From: Acrocarpospora catenulata
Lineage (GTDB): Bacteria; Actinomycetota; Actinomycetes; Streptosporangiales; Streptosporangiaceae
Length of the DNA stretch: 64,000 bases
Direction of reading: 5' to 3'
Assembly: GCF_018476525.1 (NCBI RefSeq)
Contig: NZ_JAHCST010000004.1
Coordinates: forward strand, 62,001-126,000
A program made the translations under genes and the position numbers. Position 1 is the stretch's first letter. Each line of letters begins with the position of its first letter. The notes below the pieces were generated by a model. It was not told the origin of the DNA. It saw only the letters and a program-made list of their open reading frames with translations, and searched no databases. Shown piece by piece: positions 42,595 to 52,061 of this stretch.

Positions 42595-43542
42595 ATGGGT
42601 TTCCTCTTCGGCCGACGCGGGGGCCGGGCGATCGACCCGTGCATGGGCGACCCCGACGCCCGCGTGCTCTGGAACGCCCTGGCCGCCCGGGACTGGCGGA
42701 CCGCCCGCGACCGGCTGACCGCGCACCCCGACCCGGACGTGCGGACGTTCTACTTCGCCGTGGCCGCCGAGGCCGACGGCGTGCAGGACTGGATCGACGA
42801 CTGGATCGCGGCCGAGCCGGACTCCACGCTCCCGCTGCTCGTCAAGGGCGTGCACGGGGTGCACTGGGCCTGGGAGGCGCGGGGCACGGCGTCCGCCGAG
42901 GACACCACGCCCGCCCAGTTCCGCGCCTTCTTCGCACGGCTCAAGATCGCTGAGGACTGCCTGGACGAGGTGGTCGAGCGGGACCCCGACGAGCTGATCG
43001 CCTGGTCCTGGCTGGTTCGCTCGGCCCGCGGCCGGGAGGTCGGATACGACGAGATCTGGCGGCGCTTCGACGAGGTGCTCCGGCTCCACCCCTACCACGA
43101 GCTCTCCTACGTACAGATGTTGCAGAACCTCTGCGCCAAGTGGACCGGCAGCGACGAGGAGATGTTCACCTTCGCCCGCGAGGCGGTAGCCCAGGCTCCG
43201 GAGGGCAGCCCGATCGGGCGGGTGATCGCCGATGCCCACCTGGAGTACGCCTGGGGACACCAGAACCTCGGCCACCTGGCCCAGCCGCACGTGGTGGCCG
43301 AGATACACGCCGCCGCCGACCGCTCGATCCGGCACCGGGACTTCCGGCGGCGGCAGGGCTGGCAGGTGCCGGTCAACGTGTTCGCGCTGGTCTTCACCCT
43401 GGCCAACGAGTACGTGGCGGCGGCCGACCAGTTCCAGCGGCTCGACGGCATGGTCACCGCCAAACCGTGGGAGTCGTTCGACGAGCCGGTGAAGATGTTC
43501 CGCAGCTTCCAGGCCACCGTGCTCCGCTACGCGGGGCGGTGA
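42595..43542 (+). CDS. Helical, TPR-like protein of unknown function (DUF4034-like)
   Basis: A 315-residue soluble protein (MGFLFGRRGGRAID). Repeated helix pairs with W/L/A patterns (ALAARDWRTARDRLTAHPD, DEIWRRFDEVLRLHPYHELS, QMLQNLCAKW) suggest tetratricopeptide-like repeats. No catalytic motif visible. ATG 42595 begins right after a short divergent promoter shared with the M48 protease gene. Function unknown. Confidence 0.7.
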   Translation: MGFLFGRRGGRAIDPCMGDPDARVLWNALAARDWRTARDRLTAHPDPDVRTFYFAVAAEADGVQDWIDDWIAAEPDSTLPLLVKGVHGVHWAWEARGTASAEDTTPAQFRAFFARLKIAEDCLDEVVERDPDELIAWSWLVRSARGREVGYDEIWRRFDEVLRLHPYHELSYVQMLQNLCAKWTGSDEEMFTFAREAVAQAPEGSPIGRVIADAHLEYAWGHQNLGHLAQPHVVAEIHAAADRSIRHRDFRRRQGWQVPVNVFALVFTLANEYVAAADQFQRLDGMVTAKPWESFDEPVKMFRSFQATVLRYAGR

Positions 43543-43655
43543 AAACTTCAGCCGGCGGCCGTCGTGAGCTGCGGGTTCGCGGTGGCTGCCGGGGGTCGCG
43601 TTGACGGCGGAAAAGGCCGAACGGACGATCGGCTCCCCGACGGAAAGGTGAGCCG

Positions 43656-44075
43656 ATGTCCAAGCTCTCCCGTGTTGCCGCCGCCCTCCTCTTCCTCCCG
43701 CTGTTCGCCCTGGCCGGCCCTCCCCAGGCCAACGCCGCCACGATGGCGTACGGCTGCCATGTCAACTACGACGTGACCGACTGGGGCACCGGGTTCGTGG
43801 TCAACGTCACCATCCAGAACACCGGAACCCTGACCTTCAGCCCGTGGATCCTCCAGTTCGTCTTCCCCGGCAACGAGACCCTGGTCAACTCCTGGAGCGC
43901 CGTCTGGTCGCAGACACCGCCCAGCGTGCAGGCGATGAACCCCACCTGGTACCCGAGCATCGCGCCCGGCACCACCTCCGTCGGCATCGGCTTCACCGCG
44001 ACCTACTCCGGCCCCTACACCAACCCGGGCAGCTTCACCGTCAACGGCGTGCCCTGCACGGTGACCTTCCTCTGA
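43656..44075 (+). CDS. Secreted stand-alone CBM2 carbohydrate-binding protein
   Basis: A 139-residue protein: a signal peptide (SKLSRVAAALLFLPLFALAG, cleavage after ANA), then one CBM2 domain and nothing else. The domain shows CHVNYDVTDWGTGFVVNVTI, the solvent-exposed tryptophans in LVNSWSAVWSQTPP and NPTWYPSIAPG, and ends with a cysteine (VPCTVTF) that pairs with the first one. CBM2 binds cellulose or chitin. CBM2 domains are usually attached to enzymes, so a lone one is unusual. Confidence 0.88.
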   Translation: MSKLSRVAAALLFLPLFALAGPPQANAATMAYGCHVNYDVTDWGTGFVVNVTIQNTGTLTFSPWILQFVFPGNETLVNSWSAVWSQTPPSVQAMNPTWYPSIAPGTTSVGIGFTATYSGPYTNPGSFTVNGVPCTVTFL

Positions 44076-44087
44076 GCGGCTGAGCGC

Positions 44088-44111
44088 GGGCGGCGGGAGG
44101 GCCCGCCGCCC
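44088..44111 (+). terminator. Terminator hairpin after the CBM2 gene
   Basis: GGGCGGCGGG at 44088-44097 and CCCGCCGCCC at 44102-44111 form a ten-base perfect stem with a four-base loop, 13 bases beyond the CBM2 stop. No T-run. Confidence 0.8.
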
Positions 44112-44176
44112 GTCCACTTGTCAAGAATCTTCCGAATGGTCGTGCCGGAGCCCGGTCACGGGGAAGCTCACCGGAG

Positions 44177-45637
44177 ATGAGCCGAGTCGATCCTGACCGG
44201 TGCGAGCCGGGGCGTAGCTCGCATCGCTGGCAGGCCCTGGCGGTGTGCCTGGTGGCGTCCTTCATGACGCTGCTCGACATCAGCATCGTCAACGTGGCGC
44301 TGCCGTCCATCCAGGCGGGGCTGCGCGCCTCGGACAGCGCGCTCCAGTGGGTGCTGTCCGGATACGCGCTGACCTTCGGGTTGATGCTGGTCCCGGCCGG
44401 CCGGCTGGGGGACGCGCGGAGCCGCCGCGCAGTCTTCATGACGGGGGTGACGCTGTTCACCCTGACCAGCGCGGCCTGCGGGGCCGCTCAGCACGAGTGG
44501 TGGCTGGTGGTGGCGCGGCTGCTGCAGGGCCTGGCGGGCGGGCTGATGACTCCGCAGGTTTCCGGCTTCATCCAGGAGTTGTTCAGAGGAGCCGAGCGGG
44601 GGCGGGCGTTCGGCATGCTCGGGGCGGTGGTCGGGCTCTCCACGGCGGTCGGGCCGCTGCTCGGCGGGGTGCTGATCCAGCTGTTCGGGGCGGCCGAGGG
44701 CTGGCGCTGGGTGTTCTACGTGAACCTGCCCATCGGCCTGGCCGCGCTGCCGGTGGCGCGCCGCCTGCTGCCGTCCCGCTGCGTCAAGCCGGGCGTGGCG
44801 GCGCGGCCGGGAGGGCGGGGCTTCGACCCGCTGGGGCTGTTCCTGCTGGGCCTGGCGGTGCTGCTCATCCTGACCCCGTTCCTCCAGGAGCGGCTCTGGC
44901 CAGGCTGGCAGAAGTGGCTGCTGGGGCCCCTGGGTCTGGTGGTGCTGCTGGTCTTCTTCGCCTGGGAGCGGCACGCCGCGGGGCGCATCGAGCCGCTGGT
45001 GCACATGGACCTGTTCCTGGACCGTTCGTACGCGCTGGGCGTGCTGATCTCGCTGCTCTACTTCTCCGGATTCACCGCGGTCTTCTTCGTCTACACGCTC
45101 TACCTCCAGAACGGCCTGCACTACTCGGCGCTGCTGGCCGGGCTGGCCACCACGCCGTTCGCGCTCGGCTCGGCGCTGGCGGCGGCCGTGGGCGGACGGC
45201 TGGTGACCAGGTTCGGGCGGGCCATGGTCGCCTGGGGGCTGGTGGTGGTGGCGACCGGCCTGCTCACCACCATGCTCGCCGTGCATCTGGTGCCAGGGCC
45301 GCACGCCGGCTGGGTGGCCGCGCCGCCGCTGCTGCTGGCGGGCCTGGGCAGCGGCCTGGTGATCACCCCCAACCAGACGCTGACCCTCAGCGAGGTGCCC
45401 GTGGTGCGGGCCGGGAGCGCGGGCGGCGTGCTCCAGACCTGCCAGCGCATCGGCTCGGCGGCGGGCATCGCCGCGGTCGGCGCGGGGTACTTCGCCCACC
45501 TGGCCGCCTCCGGCGGCGACTGGGCGGCCTCCTTCCAGGTGGCCATGGTGATCTGCGCGTCCTTCGTGTTCGCCGCGCTGGCTGTCGCCCTTTACGACCT
45601 GTTTGGCCCAGGATCGCCCAGATACCGCCGTTCCTGA
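44177..45637 (+). CDS. MFS drug exporter (DHA2 family)
   Basis: A 486-residue, 14-helix exporter. Motif D/antiporter region LLDISIVNVALPSIQAGL, motif A as GRLGDARSRRAVF, and motif C-like GLSTAVGPLLGGVL mark the DHA2 (EmrB/QacA) subfamily that expels drugs in exchange for protons. ATG 44177 with CCGGAG upstream. 56 bases separate it from the catalase gene downstream; no regulator is adjacent. Confidence 0.92.
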   Translation: MSRVDPDRCEPGRSSHRWQALAVCLVASFMTLLDISIVNVALPSIQAGLRASDSALQWVLSGYALTFGLMLVPAGRLGDARSRRAVFMTGVTLFTLTSAACGAAQHEWWLVVARLLQGLAGGLMTPQVSGFIQELFRGAERGRAFGMLGAVVGLSTAVGPLLGGVLIQLFGAAEGWRWVFYVNLPIGLAALPVARRLLPSRCVKPGVAARPGGRGFDPLGLFLLGLAVLLILTPFLQERLWPGWQKWLLGPLGLVVLLVFFAWERHAAGRIEPLVHMDLFLDRSYALGVLISLLYFSGFTAVFFVYTLYLQNGLHYSALLAGLATTPFALGSALAAAVGGRLVTRFGRAMVAWGLVVVATGLLTTMLAVHLVPGPHAGWVAAPPLLLAGLGSGLVITPNQTLTLSEVPVVRAGSAGGVLQTCQRIGSAAGIAAVGAGYFAHLAASGGDWAASFQVAMVICASFVFAALAVALYDLFGPGSPRYRRS

Positions 45638-45693
45638 ACCCACACCGGGTACGTCAAGTGAGGGAATCATCACTCGACGTGGCCGGAGGAATC

Positions 45694-47985
45694 GTGGGCG
45701 AGTCCAAGCGGATCAGGGACGCGGTACACAAGATCGCCGACAAGGTCGCGGAGGCCATGTCGAGCGGGGAACAGCGATCCCCCGGGCGGCCGAGCCCGCA
45801 GCCGCCGATGTTCGACGAACCCGTGGACCCACGGGAACCCCTGCCGCCCAAGCCCGACCAGGCCGCCCCGGAGCCGTACTCGCCGACCGGCCGCCCGCTC
45901 GACGCGCCGCCCACGGCGCAGGCCCAGCAGGGGCCGTACCTGACCACCGCGCAGGGCGTGCGCCTCCCGGACACCGACCACTCGCTGAAGGCGGGCGCGC
46001 GCGGCCCGGTGCTGCTCCAGGACCACCACCTGCGCGAGAAGCTCATGCACTTCGACCACGAGCGCATCCCCGAGCGGGTGGTGCACGCGCGCGGCGCCGG
46101 CGCCCACGGCATCTTCCAGGGGTACGGCACCGCCGGCCGCCTCACCAAGGCCGCCTTCCTGGCCAAGGACGCGGAGACCCCGGTCTTCGTGCGTTTCTCC
46201 ACCGTGGTCGGCTCCCGGGGCTCCACCGACGCGGCCCGCGACACCCGCGGCTTCGCCACCAAGTTCTACACCTCGGAAGGCGTCTTCGACCTGGTCGGCA
46301 ACAACATCCCGGTGTTCTTCATCCAGGACGCGATCAAGTTCCCGGACGTCATCCACGCCGCCAAACCCCACCCCGACCGGGAGATCCCGCAGGCGCAGAC
46401 CGCGCACGACACCTTCTGGGACTTCGTCTCGCTGCACACCGAGGCCACCCACCACACCCTGTGGACCATGTCCGACCGGGGCATCCCCCGCTCGTTCCGG
46501 ACCATGGAGGGCTTCGGCATCCACACCTTCCGGTTCGTGGACGCCACGGGCGGCACCTGCCTGGTGAAGTTCCACTGGAAGCCCAAGGCGGGGGTGCACT
46601 CGCTGGTCTGGGAGGAGGCGCAGCTGATCAGCGGCATGGACCCGGACTTCCACCGGCGGGACCTGGCCGACGCCATCGAGTCCGGCGCCTTCCCGCAATG
46701 GGAGCTGGGCGTGCAGGTCTTCCCCGATACCCCCGAGCAGACCTTCAACGGGATCGACCTGCTGGACCCGACGAAGATCGTGCCGGAGGAACTGGCCGAG
46801 GTACAGCCGATCGGGCTGCTCACCCTGAACGCCAACCCCAGCAACTTCTTCGCCGAGACCGAGCAGGTGGCCTTCCATCCGGGGCACCTGGTGCCCGGCA
46901 TCGACATCACCGACGACCCGCTGCTGGCCGGACGGCTCTTCTCCTATCTGGACACCCAGCTCAGCCGGCTGGGCGGGCCCAACTTCGCGCAGATCCCGGT
47001 CAACCGGCCGCACGCCCCGGTCAACGACATGCTCAGGGACGGCATGCACCAGAGCGCCGTGCACACCGGGGTCGCGCCGTACCATCCCAACTCGCTGGAC
47101 GCCGGGTGCCCGTTCCAGGCCGGGCAGGCGGTGGGCGGGTACGTGGAGACCCCCGTGCGGATCGCCCCCGCGGTCAAGGAGCGCGCGGTCCCGGCCTCCT
47201 TCTCCGACCACTTCAGCCAGCCCCGGATGTTCTGGCTCAGCCTGAGCCCGGTGGAGCGGGAGCACGTGATCGCCGCCTACACCTTCGAACTGGGCAAGGT
47301 GTACGAGCAGGTGATCAAGGAGCGGAACCTGACCGTGCTGGCCGAGATCGACCCGTACCTGTGCGAGCAGGTGGCGCTGGGGCTCGGGCTGCCGGCGCCC
47401 AAGACGGCGGGGGCGCCGCGCCCGGTGGAGCCCAGTGCGGCGCTGACCCAGCTGGGGCGGGCCTGGCCGACCGCCGGCCGGGTGATCGGGGTGATCGCCG
47501 ATCCGGCCGGGGACGTGGGCATGGTGCAGAACGTACGGGAGCGGATCAGGGAGAACGGCATGATCCCGGTGGTGGTGGCCGCCACCGGGGGAGCACTGGA
47601 GAACGGCGGCGGCGAGGCGGTGGCCGTGCAGCGCAGCTTCGCCACCGCGCGCTCGGTCGAGTTCGACGCGCTGCTGCTGGCCGGGGCCCCGGCCCCCGGC
47701 CGGGACGCGTACGGCGCCAGGGACGCCAAGGCCGGGAACGGCGCCGGACACTCTCGGGTGGACCCCCGGGTGCTGCTCATGCTCAACGAGGCGTTCCGGC
47801 ACGCCAAGCCGATCGGCGGCTGGGGCGCGGCGCCGGAGGCGTTCGCGATGGCGGGCATCCCGGCGGAGGCGCCCGGCGTGGTGATGGCCGACGACGGCGC
47901 TCGTGCGCTGGCCGAGACCATGCGCTATCTGGAACAGCACCGGGTCTGGGACCGCTTTCCCCCCGCCCGGGACCTGAGCCGCTGA
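45694..47985 (+). CDS. katE: Large-subunit catalase (HPII/KatE type)
   Basis: A catalase of about 763 residues, the long clade-2 kind. The distal histidine is in RVVHARGAGAHG, the distal asparagine in LVGNNIPVFFIQD, and the haem tyrosine in RLFSYLDTQLSRLGG. The C-terminal DJ-1/PfpI-like flavodoxin domain is present (RVIGVIADPAGDVGMVQNVR). The start is uncertain: GTG 45694 is close after GGAGGA; GTG 45658 and ATG 45757 are alternatives. The N-terminal 90 residues are proline-rich. Breaks down hydrogen peroxide in the cytoplasm. Confidence 0.95.
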   Translation: MGESKRIRDAVHKIADKVAEAMSSGEQRSPGRPSPQPPMFDEPVDPREPLPPKPDQAAPEPYSPTGRPLDAPPTAQAQQGPYLTTAQGVRLPDTDHSLKAGARGPVLLQDHHLREKLMHFDHERIPERVVHARGAGAHGIFQGYGTAGRLTKAAFLAKDAETPVFVRFSTVVGSRGSTDAARDTRGFATKFYTSEGVFDLVGNNIPVFFIQDAIKFPDVIHAAKPHPDREIPQAQTAHDTFWDFVSLHTEATHHTLWTMSDRGIPRSFRTMEGFGIHTFRFVDATGGTCLVKFHWKPKAGVHSLVWEEAQLISGMDPDFHRRDLADAIESGAFPQWELGVQVFPDTPEQTFNGIDLLDPTKIVPEELAEVQPIGLLTLNANPSNFFAETEQVAFHPGHLVPGIDITDDPLLAGRLFSYLDTQLSRLGGPNFAQIPVNRPHAPVNDMLRDGMHQSAVHTGVAPYHPNSLDAGCPFQAGQAVGGYVETPVRIAPAVKERAVPASFSDHFSQPRMFWLSLSPVEREHVIAAYTFELGKVYEQVIKERNLTVLAEIDPYLCEQVALGLGLPAPKTAGAPRPVEPSAALTQLGRAWPTAGRVIGVIADPAGDVGMVQNVRERIRENGMIPVVVAATGGALENGGGEAVAVQRSFATARSVEFDALLLAGAPAPGRDAYGARDAKAGNGAGHSRVDPRVLLMLNEAFRHAKPIGGWGAAPEAFAMAGIPAEAPGVVMADDGARALAETMRYLEQHRVWDRFPPARDLSR

Positions 47986-47992
47986 CCTGGTG

Positions 47993-48283
47993 TCAGCCGG
48001 TGGACGTGACCGAGTCGGAGGACCGCTCCTGGACCAGCTTCAGCAGGTGGCGGATGTCGTCGGCGGCGTGCTCGATGAAGGTGGCGATGTTCTCCTGCCG
48101 CATCGCCCAGGCCCGGTCCTCCACCGGCCCGCCGTCGGCGAGCAGATCGGTGGGCACCATCACCCGGGAGGAGCCCACGATGAACACGTCGCCGTAGTAC
48201 TCCCAGTCGGCCTCCGTCCGAGTCGCCCAGGTGACCCCGTCGACTCCCCGCAGCCGATTTATGATCTCGTTCAGCTCGCTCAC
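47993..48283 (-). CDS. Small protein of unknown function
   Basis: A 96-residue acidic protein from GTG 48283 (SELNEIINRLRGVDGVTWA). Reads as a mixed alpha/beta fold (VFIVGSSRVMVPTDLL) ending in a long amphipathic helix. Not recognised. Convergent with the catalase gene and divergent from the methyltransferase gene. Confidence 0.6.
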   Translation of the reverse strand: MSELNEIINRLRGVDGVTWATRTEADWEYYGDVFIVGSSRVMVPTDLLADGGPVEDRAWAMRQENIATFIEHAADDIRHLLKLVQERSSDSVTSTG

Positions 48284-48361
48284 CCGGCCAGTCTGCCAGG
48301 GATCAATGCCGGAAATATGGTCTTGTGGGGTAAATATCGATACGGAGCGCGGTTGGTGATC

Positions 48362-48973
48362 ATGAAATCGGAGAGCCGTACGCCTGCGGAAACCCGGGCA
48401 TTCTTTGCGGAACGCGCAGGCACCTGGGAGGAGAAGTACCCCGACGACGAGCCCGCGTTCGCCACCGCCGTCGCCGCGCTGGCGCTCGCGCCGGGTTCGC
48501 TGGTGGTGGACGCCGGATGCGGGACGGCCCGGGCCTTCCCCTTGCTGCGGGCGGCGGTCGGCCCCGAGGGCCGGGTGCTCGGGGTGGACCTCACCCCGGA
48601 GATGATCCAGTCGGCCCGTGACCGGGGCCGGGGCGCGCTGGGCGGCCTGGTCATCGGGGACGCCGGCAGGCTGCCGCTGCCCGACGGGGTGGCCGCCGGC
48701 GTCCTGGCCGCCGGGCTGATCTCGCACGTGCCCGACTCGGGCGAGCTGCTGTGGGAACTGGCCCGGGTGACCATGCCCGGCGGACGGCTGGCGGTCTTCC
48801 ACCCGGTCGGCCGCGCGGTGCTGGCGGCCCGCCACGGCCGGGAGCTGAGCCCGTCGGACGTACGGGCCGAGGAGAACCTGCGCCCGCTGCTGCACCGGGC
48901 CGGGTGGGCGCTGCTCGACTTCCACGACGCGGACGACCGTTATCTCGCGGTAGCCGAACGGGTGACCGGGTAG
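48362..48973 (+). CDS. Class I SAM-dependent methyltransferase
   Basis: A 203-residue enzyme. Motif I VVDAGCGTARAFPLL, motif II acid VLGVDLTPEMIQSAR, and the post-I region GDAGRLPLPDGVAAG are clear. Resembles the UbiE/MenG-like small-molecule methyltransferases; substrate unknown. ATG 48362 is chosen over earlier in-frame codons that lie in the divergent promoter. Confidence 0.85.
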   Translation: MKSESRTPAETRAFFAERAGTWEEKYPDDEPAFATAVAALALAPGSLVVDAGCGTARAFPLLRAAVGPEGRVLGVDLTPEMIQSARDRGRGALGGLVIGDAGRLPLPDGVAAGVLAAGLISHVPDSGELLWELARVTMPGGRLAVFHPVGRAVLAARHGRELSPSDVRAEENLRPLLHRAGWALLDFHDADDRYLAVAERVTG

Positions 48974-49077
48974 GCGGCAGGGCTGCGGTGTACTCAACGC
49001 CCGAGCAGGGTAGGTGACACAAATCGGGCAAAACGGGACATAGCACAGCAGCCATGCCACCGTGAAGGAGGAAGGTC

Positions 49078-50259
49078 ATGAAAGCTGTCACCTGGCACGG
49101 AAAGCGCGACGTCCGGGTCGAAGAGGTGCCCGACCCCATCATGAAGGAATCCACCGACGCGATCATCAAGGTCACCACGGCCGGGATCTGCGGCTCCGAC
49201 CTCCACCTGTACGAGGTCCTCGGCCCCTTCATGACGGAAGGCGACATCATCGGCCACGAGACCATGGGCGTGGTGACCGAGGTCGGCTCCGACGTCAAGC
49301 ACATCAAGCCCGGCGACCGGGTGGTGATCCCGTTCAACATCTCCTGCGGGCACTGCTTCATGTGCGACCGCAAGCTGTACGCCCAGTGCGAGACCACCCA
49401 GGTCCGCGAGCACGGCACCGGCGCGGCCCTGTTCGGCTACTCCAAGCTGTACGGCCAGGTCCCCGGCGGCCAGGCCGAGTTCCTGCGGGTGCCGCAGGCC
49501 CAGTTCGGCCCGATCAAGATTCCCGAGGGCCCGCCGGACGACCGGTTCGTCTACCTCTCCGACGTACTGCCCACGGCCTGGCAGGCGGTCGAGTTCGCCG
49601 ACATACCCGAGGGCGGAAGCGTCACCGTGCTCGGCCTCGGCCCGATCGGCCAGATGTGCTGCCGGATCGCCAAGCACCGCGGCTTCCGGGTGATCGGCGT
49701 GGACGGCGTCACCGACCGCCTGGCCATGGCCCGCCGCCACGGCGCGGAGACGGTGGACGCCCGCTCGGTGGAGAGCGTGCCGGAGGCCATCCGCCAGCTC
49801 ACCGGCGGACGCGGCACCGACTCGGTCATCGACGCCGTCGGCATGGAGGCCCAGGGCTCCCCGATGGCCAAGCTCACCCAGACCCTCACCGGCCTGCTTC
49901 CGCACGCCCTGGCCGCGCCGCTGATGCACACCGCCGGCCTGGACCGGCTGGCCGCGCTCACCGCCGCCATCGAGATCGTCCGGCGCGGCGGCACCATCTC
50001 GGTGGTCGGCGTCTACGGCGGCGCGGCCGACCCGATGCCGCTGCTGCGCATCTTCGACAAGGGCATCACCCTGCGCATGGGCCAGGCCCATGTGCGGCGC
50101 TGGATCGACGACCTGATGCCCCTGGTCTCCGACGAGGCCGACCCGCTCGGCGTGATGGACCTGGCCACCCACCACCTGCCGCTGGAAGAGGCCCCGCGCG
50201 GCTACGAGATCTTCCAGAAGAAGCGGGACGGCGCGATCAAGGTTCTGCTCCGTCCCTGA
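49078..50259 (+). CDS. Zinc-dependent alcohol dehydrogenase (formaldehyde dehydrogenase-like)
   Basis: A 393-residue MDR-family dehydrogenase. Catalytic zinc residues: Cys in GICGSDLHLYE, His-Glu in IIGHETMGVV. Structural zinc: CGHCFMCDRKLYAQC, where the spacing keeps four cysteines. The NAD loop is VTVLGLGPIGQMCC. Closest to glutathione-independent formaldehyde dehydrogenase-like enzymes (FdhA type). A strong AAGGAGGA site precedes ATG 49078. Confidence 0.92.
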   Translation: MKAVTWHGKRDVRVEEVPDPIMKESTDAIIKVTTAGICGSDLHLYEVLGPFMTEGDIIGHETMGVVTEVGSDVKHIKPGDRVVIPFNISCGHCFMCDRKLYAQCETTQVREHGTGAALFGYSKLYGQVPGGQAEFLRVPQAQFGPIKIPEGPPDDRFVYLSDVLPTAWQAVEFADIPEGGSVTVLGLGPIGQMCCRIAKHRGFRVIGVDGVTDRLAMARRHGAETVDARSVESVPEAIRQLTGGRGTDSVIDAVGMEAQGSPMAKLTQTLTGLLPHALAAPLMHTAGLDRLAALTAAIEIVRRGGTISVVGVYGGAADPMPLLRIFDKGITLRMGQAHVRRWIDDLMPLVSDEADPLGVMDLATHHLPLEEAPRGYEIFQKKRDGAIKVLLRP

Positions 50260-50270
50260 TCAGTCGTGGG

Positions 50271-52061
50271 TCAGAGCGCCCAGACCTGAAAGGACGGGCC
50301 GTCCCCTGGCAGGGTGAGCAGGCCGTCCCGGACGGTGGCCGCGCCGCCGCCGTACAGGTTGCGGGGCAGGTCGCCGGTGAGCGCGGCCGGCAACTCGACC
50401 GGCTCGTGCGGTGCGCGGGACGCCAGCACGAGCAGGCGTTCCCCTGCCGTCTCCCGCAGGTAGACCAGCGCGTCGTCACCGGTGTGCAGCCAGCGCAGGC
50501 CGCCGGTGCGCAGGGCCGGATGAGCGCGGCGGAGCGCGATCAGTTCGCGGTAGACCTCGTAGGTCGGCTCGGCGAAGCGCACCGGGTCGTCCCACGGCAT
50601 CGGCACCCGGGCGTCCTCGCCGTTGCGGCCCTCCAGGCCCAGCTCATCGCCCATGAACATCATGGGCGTGCCCGGATAGGTGAACAGCAGCCCGGCCGCG
50701 ACCGCCACCCGCTCGGCGGCGCCGAGGAAGGTGCGGATGCGCGGGCTGTCGTGCGAGCTGAGCAGGGTGACGTTGGCGTTGGTCGCCGCCCACGACACGC
50801 CCGCCGCGAAGGCACGCATGGTGGCCGCGGCGCGCCGCCCGGAGAGCGACCGCAGCGGCAGCGGGATCCCGGGAACGATCGGCCCCTCCTGGTACGGCGT
50901 CAGCCACGACCAGATCGGCTTGGCGAAACCGGCGTAGTTCATGATCCCCTGCCAGCCGTCGCCTGGCTGGTCCGGGGTGTAGTCGTGGAAGTGCTCGGCG
51001 AACAGGAAGGTCTCGGGAGGCATCGCCGCCCGCACCGCCCTGGCCACCTCGTGGTTGAGGTCGTCACCCCCCTGCCGCCCGGTCATGTTGGCCACGTCGA
51101 TACGCCACCCGTCCAGTGCGTACGGCGGGCTCAGCCAGTGCCTGGTCACCTCCACCATGCGGGCCCGCAGCTCCGGCGAGGTCCAGTTGAGCTTCGGCAA
51201 CGACGGCACGTCGAACCAGGCCACGTACCCGCCGTCCGGACGCAGGTAGTAGAAGGACGCCTCCGGCGACTCCCGGTCGGCCATCGCGGTGCGGAACCAT
51301 TCGTGGGTGTCCCCGGAGTGGTTGGTGGTCAGGTCGCCGATCACCCGCATGCCCCGCCGGTGCGCGGCCTCGGTCAACGCCTGCAGCGCGGCGTCGCCGC
51401 CGAGCAGCGGATCCACTGTGTCGAAGGAGGTGGCGTTGTAGCGGTGGTTGGAGGCGGCCGGGAAGACCGGAGTCAGGTAGACCACGTCCACGCCCAGCTT
51501 GACCAGATAGTCCAGCCGGTCGGCGACACCGTACAGGTCACCGCCGTAGAACTGGGTCGCGGCGGAGGGCCCGCGATCCACCACAGGATCACCCCAGGCG
51601 GCCGGAACCGCCCACGACGGGGTCTCCAGATTCACCCGCCCGGAGCGAGCGAACCGGTCAGGAAAGATCTGATAGATGACCGCGTCATCCACCCAGGCCG
51701 GGGCTGCCCCATAGGTGGTGATCCGGAAGTCGGTGGCATCGGTCGGGTCGTGCTCGACCAGCCCCCCAGCGTGCAGCCAGGTGTGACCGAGGTCCCCCCG
51801 GTCGAGCAGGAAGCGGTATCGGGTGTCGGGGTTGTGCACCAGCAGGTCGGCCCGGAACCAGACATCGGTCCCATCGGTGCGGTCGACCACGGCCCGCGTG
51901 TACCGCGGCTCGCCGTCGTAGACCGAGCGCAGGTGGACGGATTGGACGGGGTAGTCGTGCGGGAGCCGTACCAGAACGGGCACCGTGTCGCCCAGCGAGG
52001 GGCGTTGCTCCGGAACATGCAGAGCGGAACCGTCGTGGTGCGGCGCGAGCGCGGCTTTCAA
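50271..52061 (-). CDS. GH13 alpha-glucosidase/neopullulanase-type enzyme
   Basis: A 596-residue cytoplasmic glycoside hydrolase. N-terminal beta domain of about 120 residues, then the GH13 barrel: VIYQIFPDRFARSG, DLTTNHSGDTH, nucleophile in DGWRIDVANMTG, acid/base in FLFAEHFHDY, and third acid in LLSSHDSPR. The N-terminal domain and lack of a signal peptide fit neopullulanase/cyclomaltodextrinase-like enzymes that cleave imported maltodextrins. TTG 52061 overlaps the malG stop by four bases, indicating coupling to the importer operon. Confidence 0.9.
   Translation of the reverse strand: MKAALAPHHDGSALHVPEQRPSLGDTVPVLVRLPHDYPVQSVHLRSVYDGEPRYTRAVVDRTDGTDVWFRADLLVHNPDTRYRFLLDRGDLGHTWLHAGGLVEHDPTDATDFRITTYGAAPAWVDDAVIYQIFPDRFARSGRVNLETPSWAVPAAWGDPVVDRGPSAATQFYGGDLYGVADRLDYLVKLGVDVVYLTPVFPAASNHRYNATSFDTVDPLLGGDAALQALTEAAHRRGMRVIGDLTTNHSGDTHEWFRTAMADRESPEASFYYLRPDGGYVAWFDVPSLPKLNWTSPELRARMVEVTRHWLSPPYALDGWRIDVANMTGRQGGDDLNHEVARAVRAAMPPETFLFAEHFHDYTPDQPGDGWQGIMNYAGFAKPIWSWLTPYQEGPIVPGIPLPLRSLSGRRAAATMRAFAAGVSWAATNANVTLLSSHDSPRIRTFLGAAERVAVAAGLLFTYPGTPMMFMGDELGLEGRNGEDARVPMPWDDPVRFAEPTYEVYRELIALRRAHPALRTGGLRWLHTGDDALVYLRETAGERLLVLASRAPHEPVELPAALTGDLPRNLYGGGAATVRDGLLTLPGDGPSFQVWAL

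Noticed and set aside
44245-45693. In-frame extension of the catalase back through the exporter gene
   Set aside because: The extension is the +1 shadow of the MFS gene; catalase similarity begins only after about 45694.
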